The position numbers and the translations under genes are program-made. The notes below the pieces were generated by a model that did not search any database, was not told the origin of the DNA, and saw nothing but the letters and a program-made list of their open reading frames with translations. Shown one piece after another: positions 14,629-23,150 of a stretch of DNA of 39,814 bases. The DNA is from an uncultured Granulosicoccaceae bacterium (lineage in GTDB: Bacteria > Pseudomonadota > Gammaproteobacteria > Granulosicoccales > Granulosicoccaceae). Location: contig CALDUO010000169.1 of assembly GCA_937923745.1 (NCBI GenBank), forward strand, positions 1 to 39,814, written 5' to 3'. Every line of letters begins with the position of its first letter. Position 1 is the first letter of the stretch.

Positions 14629-15486
14629 TTAGTCGAAATCACCCGAGTCATTCAGCCTTGCCTGTCGCTCTGCTTCTTCCTTGCGTGCAGCCTCAATATG
14701 AGCAAGCACCGCATCCACATCGGGCAGTGTTGTATCGTCATCGAAGATACCGGTTAGTGTCATATCAGGGTGCAGCTCGCTCTGTTCAAACAGTGACCAG
14801 ATTTCGCCTGCGTAGTTGGTGTTAAAAAGTTCGGGTGCAAACTGTCCGTAATATCGGGTCATGTTGTTAACGTCTCGTGCCAACATGGTTTTGGCCTGAT
14901 TGTTCGCTGCCGCTTCCACCGCTTGTGGCATATCGATAATGACCGGGCCATCAGCGCTCATCAATACGTTAAATTCGGACAGATCGCCATGGATGAGTCC
15001 GGTGCACAACATCTGCATCACATAGGTCATCATTTGCGCATGGTCACGCGTGGCATTATCAGGCGTGAGTGTGATGTCGTTCAGACGCGGGGCAGGTTCA
15101 CCGTCGGTATCGGTGATCAGATCCATCAGTAACACACCATCAAAACAACCGTAGGTCTGCGGCACCCGAACGCCGGCGCGAGCGACACGTTCCATGGCAT
15201 CAAGCTCGGTATTTTGCCAAATCTCTTCCTGCTGCGCCCGTCCAAAATTGGAGCCTTTGTCCATGGCGCGTTGGCGGCGACTGTTGCGTACCTTCCGTCC
15301 CTCGCGATATTGCACCGCCTTTTTAAAACTACGCGAGGCCGCATCCTTGTACACCTTGGCACAACGAATATGACCCTGACACTGCACCAGATAAACCGAT
15401 GCCTCTTTGCCACTCATTAACGACTGAATGACAGCATCGATCAGGCCGTCCTCCAGTAGAGGCTGCAAGCGTTTGGGTATTTTCAC
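14629..15486 (-). CDS. RIO-type serine/threonine protein kinase
   Basis: An atypical protein kinase of the RIO family, 285 residues, cytoplasmic. It shows the nucleotide loop GKEASVYLV (residues 26-34), the ATP-contacting Lys region CAKVYK (42-47), the catalytic loop LIHGDLSEFNVLM with Asp168 and Asn173, and the RIO hallmark VIIDMPQAV carrying the metal-binding Asp185. An acidic, Glu-rich C-terminal tail follows. Bacterial RIO kinases occur in many Proteobacteria, usually with unknown substrates; the archaeal/eukaryotic relatives act in small-subunit maturation. It starts with GTG and lies 30 bp after the CBM9-like lipoprotein gene, so the minus-strand genes from 17363 to 14035 could be one transcript. 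Family is certain; role is not. Confidence 0.92.
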   Translation of the reverse strand: MKIPKRLQPLLEDGLIDAVIQSLMSGKEASVYLVQCQGHIRCAKVYKDAASRSFKKAVQYREGRKVRNSRRQRAMDKGSNFGRAQQEEIWQNTELDAMERVARAGVRVPQTYGCFDGVLLMDLITDTDGEPAPRLNDITLTPDNATRDHAQMMTYVMQMLCTGLIHGDLSEFNVLMSADGPVIIDMPQAVEAAANNQAKTMLARDVNNMTRYYGQFAPELFNTNYAGEIWSLFEQSELHPDMTLTGIFDDDTTLPDVDAVLAHIEAARKEEAERQARLNDSGDFD

Positions 15487-15516
15487 AAAACTACCGGGGT
15501 TGTAGGTGGATGGCTT

Positions 15517-16713
15517 CTAATTACCCAATACAGCCACACCCATCAACGACGGGTCTTGCCACGTGTTGTCGACATCGTTAACGGTGCGTGACGGGTGTAT
15601 CCAACCCCATTTGCTGTCACGTGCACCGCCGTTGTCATCGTCGTTGAGCTGCACACCAATGCCGAAGGGTTCGCCGACGGTGATACCCAGCTGCTCAAGG
15701 CTGATTCTGATTTCATAGATGTCTTGCTGTCGTGATGAATCACGTAAGCTGCGCGGGCCGGTTTCGAGACCGGTTGCAACCAATAAGTCAGTAGGCAGTG
15801 GCAGTGAGTTGGGGCCTGCCAGAATGCGGGCACTGGCAAAGCTACTGCTGTTGGGGTTGGAGGTGCCTTCTTCGAGTAGCGCTATTTGCAGGTGCCGGTC
15901 GTCGACACCGTCGAAGCTCATGAGTCTGCTGTTATTGCCATCAAAAAACAGCTCTAACGTATCGTCATCGTGAATGATGGGTGAGTCGGAGAAATTCAGG
16001 CCAATATCATCTGAGACCACCAGCATATACAAATAAGTGCCGTCATGTGCTGCGGCCCAGAAATGAAAAATGTTATTGGTGTTGACGTTGTTGCCAATCA
16101 TCAGGTTGTCAATAAACAAAAGCTCGCCGCTTTGATCAGCGGCATTGGCGTTTGCCCATTCACCGGTGAGTCTGAAATTGTTCGGATCAAAGCGAACATC
16201 GAGGCCGTCGACTCTCGGTGCATTGGACGCGTCGATGCGTGGAATGATGACATCTACATCGGTGGTATTGGTGACGTCCAGTTCGTCAAAATCACGTATG
16301 CCGTTGGCATTGTTGTCGTGGTTGGTGTTGTAGTCATTGCTGCTGACCACCAAGGTTGCACCGCTGGCGGTTGAATTTACCTGTTGCTCAAAGGTTGCGA
16401 GCAGTAAATCGCCCGATCGCCATTCAATGGCGACGGCAAAGTCGGTGTCAGGTGCGACATTTAACCGGCCTGTGCAGTTTGTGCCGGTGCAGGTCATGGG
16501 CAGATTGTTTCCGTCAATGCTGACCTGTGGCGGGATTTTGGTGGTGTCGAGTGCACGCCCATCACTGAAGAGGCCGGGCAGGGTGAAGACGACAGTTTGG
16601 TCGTCAGACAGGTTGCCTTGGGTGTCGCAACCTTGCGTCATCGCCAGCAGACCCAGCAGACAGGGTAACCAAACCAGGCGTTTTTTATCAGGTATTATCA
16701 CAGGCATTGTCAC
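15517..16713 (-). CDS. Secreted CBM9/DOMON-like lipoprotein candidate
   Basis: A 398-residue exported protein. The N-terminal hydrophobic stretch LVWLPCLLGLLAMTQGC (about 13-29) ends in a lipobox-like MTQGC, suggesting a lipid-anchored Cys29, although the -3 residue is not ideal. The middle has an Ig-like part with a CTGTNC pair. Residues ~150-398 resemble a CBM9/DOMON-like ligand-binding domain: FRLTGEWANA, HFWAAAHDGTYLYMLVVSDD, HDDDTLELFFDGNNS, YEIRISLEQLGI, FGIGVQLNDDDNGG and KWGWIHPS. Such domains bind sugars, haem or other ligands at the cell surface. Translation starts at a GTG overlapping the upstream gene stop by 4 bp, so the two are co-translated. There are two GTG/ATG start options within 6 bp. 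Confidence 0.72.
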   Translation of the reverse strand: MTMPVIIPDKKRLVWLPCLLGLLAMTQGCDTQGNLSDDQTVVFTLPGLFSDGRALDTTKIPPQVSIDGNNLPMTCTGTNCTGRLNVAPDTDFAVAIEWRSGDLLLATFEQQVNSTASGATLVVSSNDYNTNHDNNANGIRDFDELDVTNTTDVDVIIPRIDASNAPRVDGLDVRFDPNNFRLTGEWANANAADQSGELLFIDNLMIGNNVNTNNIFHFWAAAHDGTYLYMLVVSDDIGLNFSDSPIIHDDDTLELFFDGNNSRLMSFDGVDDRHLQIALLEEGTSNPNSSSFASARILAGPNSLPLPTDLLVATGLETGPRSLRDSSRQQDIYEIRISLEQLGITVGEPFGIGVQLNDDDNGGARDSKWGWIHPSRTVNDVDNTWQDPSLMGVAVLGN

Positions 16714-17363
16714 GGTGCTGCTATATCAATCGTTAACGGAACGGTGCCATCATCGCCACCGGAGCCACCACTGCCGCCAGCCAGTCCGGCCAATAAACCT
16801 ACAGCCAGTATCCCAAGGCCAATGGTCACCCAGCTAACACCACCGCCATCTGACCCTGATGTAGCTACCGGTTGTTCCAGTGGCTCGATAGTCGGGGTTG
16901 TACCGGTGGCGGGCTGAGTCGTGACCACGGGTTCAGTGGTAGCTTCGTTGGGCGCGGTCAGAATCAGCCGACGCACGAGCGGGTCAAACGCATACCCTCT
17001 GACAACGCGGTTACCGCCGAGGTCACGGGCCTGCAAATAGTATTCAATAGCGCGGGTTTCATCGGGCACAGTTGGCACGCTTGCCGTGTAGTAACCGGTA
17101 CTGGCCGATGGCGTCATGATGATACTGGCGAATGGCTGCTGACCTTCGTAGCGGTAATAAAGCTTGACGTCTTTGAGTGCCAGGTCGTCGGCCACCAGAG
17201 CAGTGAACACCTGTGTTTGACCGGCGATACCGTCGGGTGATTCTTCCAGTTCGATGATCGGCGGTTCAAGGTCGACCACAGCTTGCGCATGCGCAACAGT
17301 GGAACCAACAGATGACCAGATCATCGTACTGGCTAACAAATAGGCAAGTATGTTTGATCGCAT
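16710..17363 (-). CDS. Secreted Ig-like protein with C-terminal membrane anchor and Gly-rich tail
   Basis: A 217-residue protein of no named family. It has a signal peptide (residues 1-27, ending AHA/QAV), then an Ig/FN3-like beta domain of about 100 residues (VFTALVADDLALKDVKLYYR, GYYTASVP, IEYYLQARDLGGNRV). A Thr/Pro-rich linker (about 140-172) follows, then one hydrophobic helix VTIGLGILAVGLLAGLAG (about 179-196), a Gly/Ser/Asp-rich spacer and a short tail. The Ig-like part resembles domains that describe bond geometry changes in ligand-binding surface proteins. Its stop overlaps the start of the CBM9-like lipoprotein gene, implying a joint surface function. Start ATG 17363 is clear. Confidence 0.65.
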   Translation of the reverse strand: MRSNILAYLLASTMIWSSVGSTVAHAQAVVDLEPPIIELEESPDGIAGQTQVFTALVADDLALKDVKLYYRYEGQQPFASIIMTPSASTGYYTASVPTVPDETRAIEYYLQARDLGGNRVVRGYAFDPLVRRLILTAPNEATTEPVVTTQPATGTTPTIEPLEQPVATSGSDGGGVSWVTIGLGILAVGLLAGLAGGSGGSGGDDGTVPLTIDIAAP

Positions 17364-17465
17364 GCAATCAAATTCCGGTTAGCGGGTTATCAGTATACTG
17401 TAGAGCATGGTAGCAATGGCAGCAGTGAACCGGTTAACGATCATCGGTCGCATAAACAGATCGCA

Positions 17466-19196
17466 ATGAGTCGCTTTCACTCGTTACGCGTTTCTATCGG
17501 TATCGCTGTGGCTATTGTGCCGCTCGCCATACTGTGGTTCGTGCTGTCCGCCTGTCGCCCTACACTGTATTTTAGCGGTATTGTGCACACGTTCGACGCA
17601 CGCAACAGTGTCGTTAGTGCCGTGGTCACGCACGGTGATCGCGTAAGGTTCGTCGGCTCTGATGGTGCGGCTGACGCATTTGTAAAAAATCGTTACCCGT
17701 TGCCGCTACGATTACTGACACGTCGCGTCGACCTGCAAGGGCAAGCACTAATGCCGGGTTTTGTTGACGCGCACAGCCATTTTTTGGCGACTGGGCTGAC
17801 ATCGATACTGCCAGATCTGAGTCCACCGGCCTCGGGTGGTTCCATAGATAGTCCCGATGCACTGTATGACTTTATCGCCCGTGAAGCGAGCACGACACCT
17901 CGCGGCGACTGGATTGTCGGGTTTAATTACGACAACACCGCGTTTGTATCCGGCATGCATCCGACGCGTGCGGCGCTGGATGCCGTGACGTCAGAACATC
18001 CGGTATTTGTGCGTCACAATTCCGGTCATATGGGTGTTGCCAATACGCTGGCACTCAAGCGACTGGCAGCAGATACCGACTTGCCCGACTCGGTCAGGCA
18101 GGCAGTGCGTCATCGTCTCGCCAACTTCACCCCGACAGATAACAGTGGTTTGCTACAGGAGCTGGCGGCACCGCCGTTGGGCTGGCTGGTGCTCAAAACA
18201 CCTTGGCGTCATTTGATCAAGGTGGTGTCGATGGCAACCGAAGCGTATGCCAGTCAGGGCTACACCACCGTACAAAGTGGCAGTGCGAACGCCGCCACGG
18301 TCACGCTATTAAAATGGCTGACACGATTGGGTTGGGTGCCACAACGGGTCATTGCGTGGCCGCTACATCAAACAGCATCAGACTCGTTGCCCGATACCAT
18401 CAACAGCCGAAAGTTTTTAACCGGTGCCGCCAAACTGATTGTTGATGGCAGTCCGCAAGGCTACACCGCACATTTGTCTCAGCACTACCATCAGCCGTTG
18501 CCCGGCACCACATCAAAGCATCAGGGGCATTCGCTGTTTACTGCTGCACAGTTGCGCGAGGTGATAACACCGTATCTGAAAGCTGATCGGCCGTTGGCCA
18601 TTCATACCAATGGTGACGGCGCGATAGAGCTCGTGCTCAATGCATTGGAGTCACTGTTGCCCTCGCCCGGTGCCGAGAATGCCCGTCGTGTGATTTTGGT
18701 TCATGCACAAACGATGCGCGACGATCAGATAGAGCGACTGCCGGCACTCGGCGTCACGCCCAGCTACTTTCCCGGTCATACCTGGCATTGGGGTGAGTGG
18801 CATTATCGGCAGTCACTCGGCCCGACGCGGGCGGCATTTATCAGTCCGATGCGAAGCACACAAGAGGCCGGTGTGCGCATCAGCATTCACACCGACGCAC
18901 CGGTAACACCCACGAACAGTATGCAGCTTTTGTGGATGGCCACGCAGCGACTCACACAAAACAATCGTTTGTTGGGTGGTGCCGAGCGCTTAACGCGGCT
19001 GCAGGCACTGCGCGCGATGACCATAGACCCCGCATGGCAGAATCGTGTGGATCACAACCGCGGTTCAATCGAAGCGGGTAAATTTGCAGACTTGGTCTGG
19101 CTGTCAGAAGATCCGCTCAGTGCCGACGATGTGCGCACCATCTCTGTGGTACGCACCATTGTGGGTGGCGATACGATTTATCAGATGGCGCAATAG
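17466..19196 (+). CDS. Amidohydrolase family protein (YtcJ-like), probable lipoprotein
   Basis: A 576-residue metal-dependent hydrolase of the amidohydrolase-3/YtcJ group. The N-terminus has a membrane segment ending WFVLSAC, a good lipobox, so the enzyme is probably anchored to the outer face of a membrane. Then come LYFSGIVHTFDARN, the metal motif LMPGFVDAHSHF, HNSGHMGVANTLAL, KLIVDGSPQGYTA, the His motif LAIHTNGDGAIE, VILVHAQTM and the C-terminal ISIHTDAPVTPTNSM with the conserved Asp, closing with GSIEAGKFADLVWLSEDPL. All metal and catalytic positions look present. The substrate is unknown; relatives act on amides, hydantoins or N-acyl compounds. It is divergent from the Ig-like protein gene across 102 bp that contain a TATACT hexamer at 17394-17399. 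Confidence 0.88.
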   Translation: MSRFHSLRVSIGIAVAIVPLAILWFVLSACRPTLYFSGIVHTFDARNSVVSAVVTHGDRVRFVGSDGAADAFVKNRYPLPLRLLTRRVDLQGQALMPGFVDAHSHFLATGLTSILPDLSPPASGGSIDSPDALYDFIAREASTTPRGDWIVGFNYDNTAFVSGMHPTRAALDAVTSEHPVFVRHNSGHMGVANTLALKRLAADTDLPDSVRQAVRHRLANFTPTDNSGLLQELAAPPLGWLVLKTPWRHLIKVVSMATEAYASQGYTTVQSGSANAATVTLLKWLTRLGWVPQRVIAWPLHQTASDSLPDTINSRKFLTGAAKLIVDGSPQGYTAHLSQHYHQPLPGTTSKHQGHSLFTAAQLREVITPYLKADRPLAIHTNGDGAIELVLNALESLLPSPGAENARRVILVHAQTMRDDQIERLPALGVTPSYFPGHTWHWGEWHYRQSLGPTRAAFISPMRSTQEAGVRISIHTDAPVTPTNSMQLLWMATQRLTQNNRLLGGAERLTRLQALRAMTIDPAWQNRVDHNRGSIEAGKFADLVWLSEDPLSADDVRTISVVRTIVGGDTIYQMAQ

Positions 19197-19608
19197 CGAT
19201 TATCCATATTGACTCTCTGAGAAATATTGGATGGCTGTTAGCTAAGCATGACCACGTTGTATCTCGCAGGGAACCCCTACAACAGCATGGTTATTGGGTG
19301 GTGATTCATCCTCCGCAACACAGTGCGTGGCGGAAGCGGTTTAAGCCGACTATCTCCGGCACTTCCGTGTCAGCAGTTATTGACTGAAAACTACAAAAAG
19401 GCAGTGGTTACAGATACTCACAGCAAGGCTGTATGGGTTCGTGGGTGCGATTAATGGGCAGGAATGACATCTAAGCTATCAACCGGTCACAAATTCGAAA
19501 AATATCGGGAATTTAACAGTAAGCCTATTGTATAAAGTTATGATTTGGCCTAAATTTAGCTCTACTGCTAAGTTTTCATAAATCGTTGAAGGCTATATTT
19601 GAGGCACC
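19197..19608. other. AT-richer spacer with a possible gene remnant
   Basis: 412 bp without an assignable gene. On the plus strand a frame stays open from about 19196 to a TGA at 19385-19387 without an ATG; it reads plausibly protein-like (for example SLRNIGWLLAKH and QQHGYWVVIHPPQHSAWR), so it could be the 3' remnant of a lost gene. I do not recognise it. From about 19480 the DNA becomes AT-rich and leads into the ATPase gene, with TATAAA at 19531-19536 and TATGAT at 19539-19544 as possible -10 elements. A GAGG Shine-Dalgarno lies at 19601-19604. No insertion-sequence ends or att-like repeats were seen. Confidence 0.4.
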
Positions 19609-20835
19609 ATGATGGTCGAAACTGATCTCACTAACCCGTTCAAGCCCGGTGCCGGGCACATGCCTCCTTACCTGGCCGGACGGGAATCGGAAAAGCATGA
19701 ATTCGCAAAGCTTATTGCGCAATCGACAATTCTTGAAAATCTTGTGCTCACCGGATTACGTGGTGTAGGCAAAACCGTACTGTTGGATGTTTTCAAACCG
19801 ATTGCGCAGACCAGTGGCTGGTATTGGGTGGGAACAGATTTGACCGAGGCAGCTACTTTAAGCGAAAAAAACATTGCGACCCGTCTTCTCACGGACTTGT
19901 CAGTGCTGACCTCCAGTATAGTCATTGGTAAAAAACAATCATTGTCCATCGGATTTCTGTCTCAGCAGAACACCGAAACTCATTATTTGAATTTCCAAAC
20001 ACTCATTGGTATTTATGAACAGACACCGGGACTTCCGGGGGACAAACTTAAGTATGTCCTCGAATTGATTTGGGACATTCTAAAAGAAGGCTCAAACTTT
20101 AAGGGAATTGTATTCGCTTACGATGAGGCACAGAATTTAGCGGATCAAACGGATAAAGACGAATTTCCACTCTCACTGCTGTTAGATACTTTTCAGTCTA
20201 TACAGAAAAAAAACATCCCGTTTATGTTGGCTTTAACAGGGTTGCCAACACTGTTTCCAAAGCTAGTCGAGTCTCGAACATTTGCCGAGCGAATGTTTAG
20301 AGTGATGTTTTTGGATCGGCTTGATGAAGAGTCTGTAAAAGAGGCGATTAAAAAACCGCTTGAAAGCTATCAGGATCTTCATTTGTCCGATAGTTCAATA
20401 GACCAAATCGTCTCATTATCTGGTGGTTATCCTTACTTTGTGCAGTTTATTTGTCGTGAAGTCTACGACGTATTCATACAAAAAATTGACTCTGGCCTTG
20501 ACCCAAAAGTACCGATCAGTGAAATTGTACAAAAGCTTGATATCGATTTTTTTTCCGGAAGATGGGCTCGTGCCACAGATAGGCAGAGAGAGCTATTGGC
20601 AGTAATTGCCGAGCTTGTTACAGTGGAGGATGATGAATTTTCGGTGCAAGATGTTGTAGGCAAGTCAAAAGAAGCACTGGAAAAACCATTCAGTAGTAGT
20701 CATGTTAACCAGATGCTGTCAACGCTGGCAGATTCGGGCTTGGTCTATAAGAACCGTCATGGTAAATACTCCTTCGCTGTACCACTGTTGGGTGGATTTA
20801 TAAGAAGGCAGCAAATCTTAGGGGCGGCAGAATAG
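19609..20835 (+). CDS. Stand-alone P-loop (AAA/STAND-like) ATPase
   Basis: A 408-residue cytoplasmic ATPase. It opens NPFKPGAGHMPPYLAGRESE, a common lead-in of one family of stand-alone ATP-binding proteins. Walker A is GLRGVGKT (residues 49-56), Walker B IVFAYDEAQ (167-175, Asp172/Glu173), and a sensor-1-like MLALTGLPTLF follows. The helical lid region contains SGGYPYFVQFICREVYD, and the C-terminus looks like a winged-helix segment (QDVVGKSKEALEKPF through LADSGLVYKNRHGKYSFAVP). No effector domain is attached. The gene is visibly AT-richer in codon choice (AAA, TTT, ATT) than its neighbours, suggesting horizontal acquisition. Such ATPases occur in mobile and defence contexts, but no partner is present here. 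It is convergent with glmS, with 19 bp between stop codons. Confidence 0.78.
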   Translation: MMVETDLTNPFKPGAGHMPPYLAGRESEKHEFAKLIAQSTILENLVLTGLRGVGKTVLLDVFKPIAQTSGWYWVGTDLTEAATLSEKNIATRLLTDLSVLTSSIVIGKKQSLSIGFLSQQNTETHYLNFQTLIGIYEQTPGLPGDKLKYVLELIWDILKEGSNFKGIVFAYDEAQNLADQTDKDEFPLSLLLDTFQSIQKKNIPFMLALTGLPTLFPKLVESRTFAERMFRVMFLDRLDEESVKEAIKKPLESYQDLHLSDSSIDQIVSLSGGYPYFVQFICREVYDVFIQKIDSGLDPKVPISEIVQKLDIDFFSGRWARATDRQRELLAVIAELVTVEDDEFSVQDVVGKSKEALEKPFSSSHVNQMLSTLADSGLVYKNRHGKYSFAVPLLGGFIRRQQILGAAE

Positions 20836-20854
20836 CATTCGTCGTACACCGCTT

Positions 20855-22693
20855 TCACTCAACCGTCACACTTTTCGCCAAATTTCTCGGCTGATCGATG
20901 TCTCTTTTTAATAACCGGGCGCAGTGATACGCGAACAGTTGTAGCGGTATACCCATGATAATCGGATGCAGCAGGGGGTCGGATGCCGGTACGTTAATAA
21001 CGGCATCAGCTGTTGTATTAAGGCGGTCATCGGTTGACTGAGTGACAACAATCGCAGGTCCTTGTCGCGCTTTGATTTCAGCCAATGATGCAAACGACTT
21101 TTCAAACAGATCGTCGTCCGGCAGTATCACAACTGTCGGGGTCTCTGGGCTAATCAATGCCAGTGGTCCGTGTTTCAGTTCTGATGCCGGATAACTTTCG
21201 GCGTGGATATACGATATTTCTTTCAGCTTTTGTGCACCTTCGTGTGCGGTGGCGCAAGCGCTGGCACGTCCGATAAAAAACAGACTGTTGACGCGATGGT
21301 ATTGCTCGGCAATCGTAATCACTTTTTCTTCGGTAGCGAGAGCACCTTCAATGAGATCGGGGAGTGCATCCAGCGCGTCAATCAATGCGCCGCCACGTTG
21401 CGGTGACAGGTCGCGGATGCGAGCAAGGTGTAGTGCCAGTAGGGCAAAGCAGGTAAGCATACTGGTGTACGCTTTGGTCGAGGCCACTGACATCTCCGGA
21501 CCTGCATGCATATAAATACCGCCGTCGACTTCACGCGCAATGGTGCTGCCCACACCGTTGACGATACCCAGCACGCGCCCGCCCTTGCGTTTGATTTCAC
21601 GCGTGGCAGCGAGGGTGTCGAAGGTCTCGCCGGACTGGCTAACCACAATATAGAGCGTGTCACGTTCGATCACCGGGTTTCGGTACCGAAATTCTGCTGC
21701 CGGTTCTGCACTGCAGGGTATGCGGGCCAGCGATTCGATCATGTCAGCGCCCGCACCACCGGCGTAATAGGCTGAGCCACACCCCAGAATACGAATGCGT
21801 CCTAAATTAATCAGTTCGCGTGCATCCAGATTCAGTCCGCCCAGGTGCGCGGTGTTGAAGCGACGGTCAATACGACCGCCGAGTGTGCGGCGCACGGTCT
21901 CGCTTTGATCGGTTATTTCCCGATACAGGTAATGCTCATAACCACCCCGGTCATACTGTTGACTGATCTCTTCAGGGATAATGGTGGAGCGTTGTCCGGT
22001 ACGGTGTAACAGCCGGTCATCAATAGCGCTGATCTCGCAGCCTTTGGTGGTCAGTTTAGCCATTTCACCATCTTCGAGATGACTGACTTCGCGTGTGTGT
22101 CTGGCCAATGCAGACATATCGGAGGCGACAAACATTTCATTGTCACCGTGCCCGATAATGACCGGGCTTCCGTTACGTGCCACGACCACCACGCCCGGTT
22201 CATTGGCATCGACAACCGCGAGACCATACGTACCATTGACCTTCAGCAAGGTATGTCTGACGCGCTCCGTTAAAGTGTTGCCGGGTGCAAGGGCGATCAG
22301 GTGTGCGAGCACTTCCGTATCGGTATCAGAGGCGAACGCGATGTTGTGCGGTGCCAATGATTGTTTTAACGCATCGGCGTTTTCAATAATGCCGTTATGC
22401 ACCACGGCAATGGCGCCGTCGTTATTGGTATGGGGATGTGCATTTTCATCAGTGGGTGCGCCGTGGGTTGCCCAACGGGTATGGCCAATGCCGGTACTGC
22501 CGCTCGAAGGTTTTGCCGGTAATTGTCCGACCAGTGAATCGAGCTTGCCGGCCGCTTTCCATGTTTTGAGTTTGCCACGTGACAGGATACTGATGCCTGA
22601 TGAGTCATAACCGCGATATTCGAGTGTTCGTAATCCGTCGATCAAGAGCGGCTGCACACTCTGGTGTCCGGTATAGCCAATAATTCCACACAT
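20855..22693 (-). CDS. glmS: Glutamine--fructose-6-phosphate aminotransferase (isomerizing)
   Basis: Makes glucosamine-6-phosphate from fructose-6-phosphate and glutamine, the first step of UDP-GlcNAc, peptidoglycan and LPS synthesis. It is 612 residues, the normal length. The N-terminal glutaminase domain begins MCGIIGYTG with nucleophile Cys2 and shows LEYRGYDSSGI, GHTRWATHG and HNGIIEN. Two SIS sugar-isomerase domains follow (SQSGETFDTLAA, STKAYTSMLTCF, ASACATAHEGAQKLKEISY, ESYPASELKHGPLALI). The C-terminus ends DQPRNLAKSVTVE as in other GlmS proteins. Upstream at 25 bp is a small same-strand gene, so the two may be co-transcribed. No glmU is nearby. Confidence 0.98.
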   Translation of the reverse strand: MCGIIGYTGHQSVQPLLIDGLRTLEYRGYDSSGISILSRGKLKTWKAAGKLDSLVGQLPAKPSSGSTGIGHTRWATHGAPTDENAHPHTNNDGAIAVVHNGIIENADALKQSLAPHNIAFASDTDTEVLAHLIALAPGNTLTERVRHTLLKVNGTYGLAVVDANEPGVVVVARNGSPVIIGHGDNEMFVASDMSALARHTREVSHLEDGEMAKLTTKGCEISAIDDRLLHRTGQRSTIIPEEISQQYDRGGYEHYLYREITDQSETVRRTLGGRIDRRFNTAHLGGLNLDARELINLGRIRILGCGSAYYAGGAGADMIESLARIPCSAEPAAEFRYRNPVIERDTLYIVVSQSGETFDTLAATREIKRKGGRVLGIVNGVGSTIAREVDGGIYMHAGPEMSVASTKAYTSMLTCFALLALHLARIRDLSPQRGGALIDALDALPDLIEGALATEEKVITIAEQYHRVNSLFFIGRASACATAHEGAQKLKEISYIHAESYPASELKHGPLALISPETPTVVILPDDDLFEKSFASLAEIKARQGPAIVVTQSTDDRLNTTADAVINVPASDPLLHPIIMGIPLQLFAYHCARLLKRDIDQPRNLAKSVTVE

Positions 22694-22718
22694 AGTCGTT
22701 GTTCGTGTTGGTTGGGTG

Positions 22719-23111
22719 TCAGCCGTAAATCACGCGCCGAATTTGGCGGGTGGTGAGCGGCGGTGAGGCGAAGCGTCGCGAGGGCAGTACGGCCTCGATG
22801 TGCGCGTAGATTTTGTTGTTCGACCAGCCTTGCCGCTGTAACTCGGTATGCAGTCGTGTCACAAATTCTGCTGGTGTCTCGCTGTAGTAATGCAGAACTT
22901 CTTCAACCAGACGCAGCGCAGTCGCTGTGCTTAATGAAAAGCTGCCGCTCAGGTGCCGGATCAGCTCATCGTCAGCCAGCGGTGGCGCTGCAGGCACCGA
23001 ACCGATTGACTGTGCCGGTGCTGTCTCTGTCGATGAACGGGGTGTCGACTGGTCCGAGCGGTGCGACTGGTGCGACTGGTGCGACTGGGTTGAGGGGGTG
23101 AGCATTGCCAT
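22719..23111 (-). CDS. Small conserved-looking protein of unknown function with His/Ser-rich N-terminus
   Basis: A 130-residue soluble protein that I do not recognise. The first ~45 residues are low-complexity, including an SHQSHQSHR run coded by three 9-bp repeats (23062-23088). The remaining ~85 residues look folded and helical: DDELIRHLSGSFSLSTATA, LVEEVLHYYSETPAEFVTRL, TELQRQGWSNNKIYAHIEAVL, and a strongly basic end TTRQIRRVIYG. The pattern of an HTH-like helix pair and the terminal RQIRRxIYG suggest nucleic-acid or protein binding. It is 25 bp upstream of glmS on the same strand and divergent from alkB, with an inverted repeat between. No good Shine-Dalgarno is seen for ATG 23111; the folded part could start later. 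Confidence 0.6.
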   Translation of the reverse strand: MAMLTPSTQSHQSHQSHRSDQSTPRSSTETAPAQSIGSVPAAPPLADDELIRHLSGSFSLSTATALRLVEEVLHYYSETPAEFVTRLHTELQRQGWSNNKIYAHIEAVLPSRRFASPPLTTRQIRRVIYG

Positions 23112-23150
23112 GCCGGTACTATCGCTAAAATCGACTGCTAAGTTTAATCA

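Noticed and set aside
19609-20835. Part of a known defence system
   Set aside because: There is no nuclease, protease, TIR, reverse transcriptase or other effector next to the ATPase, and I do not recognise it as a core component of a described system.
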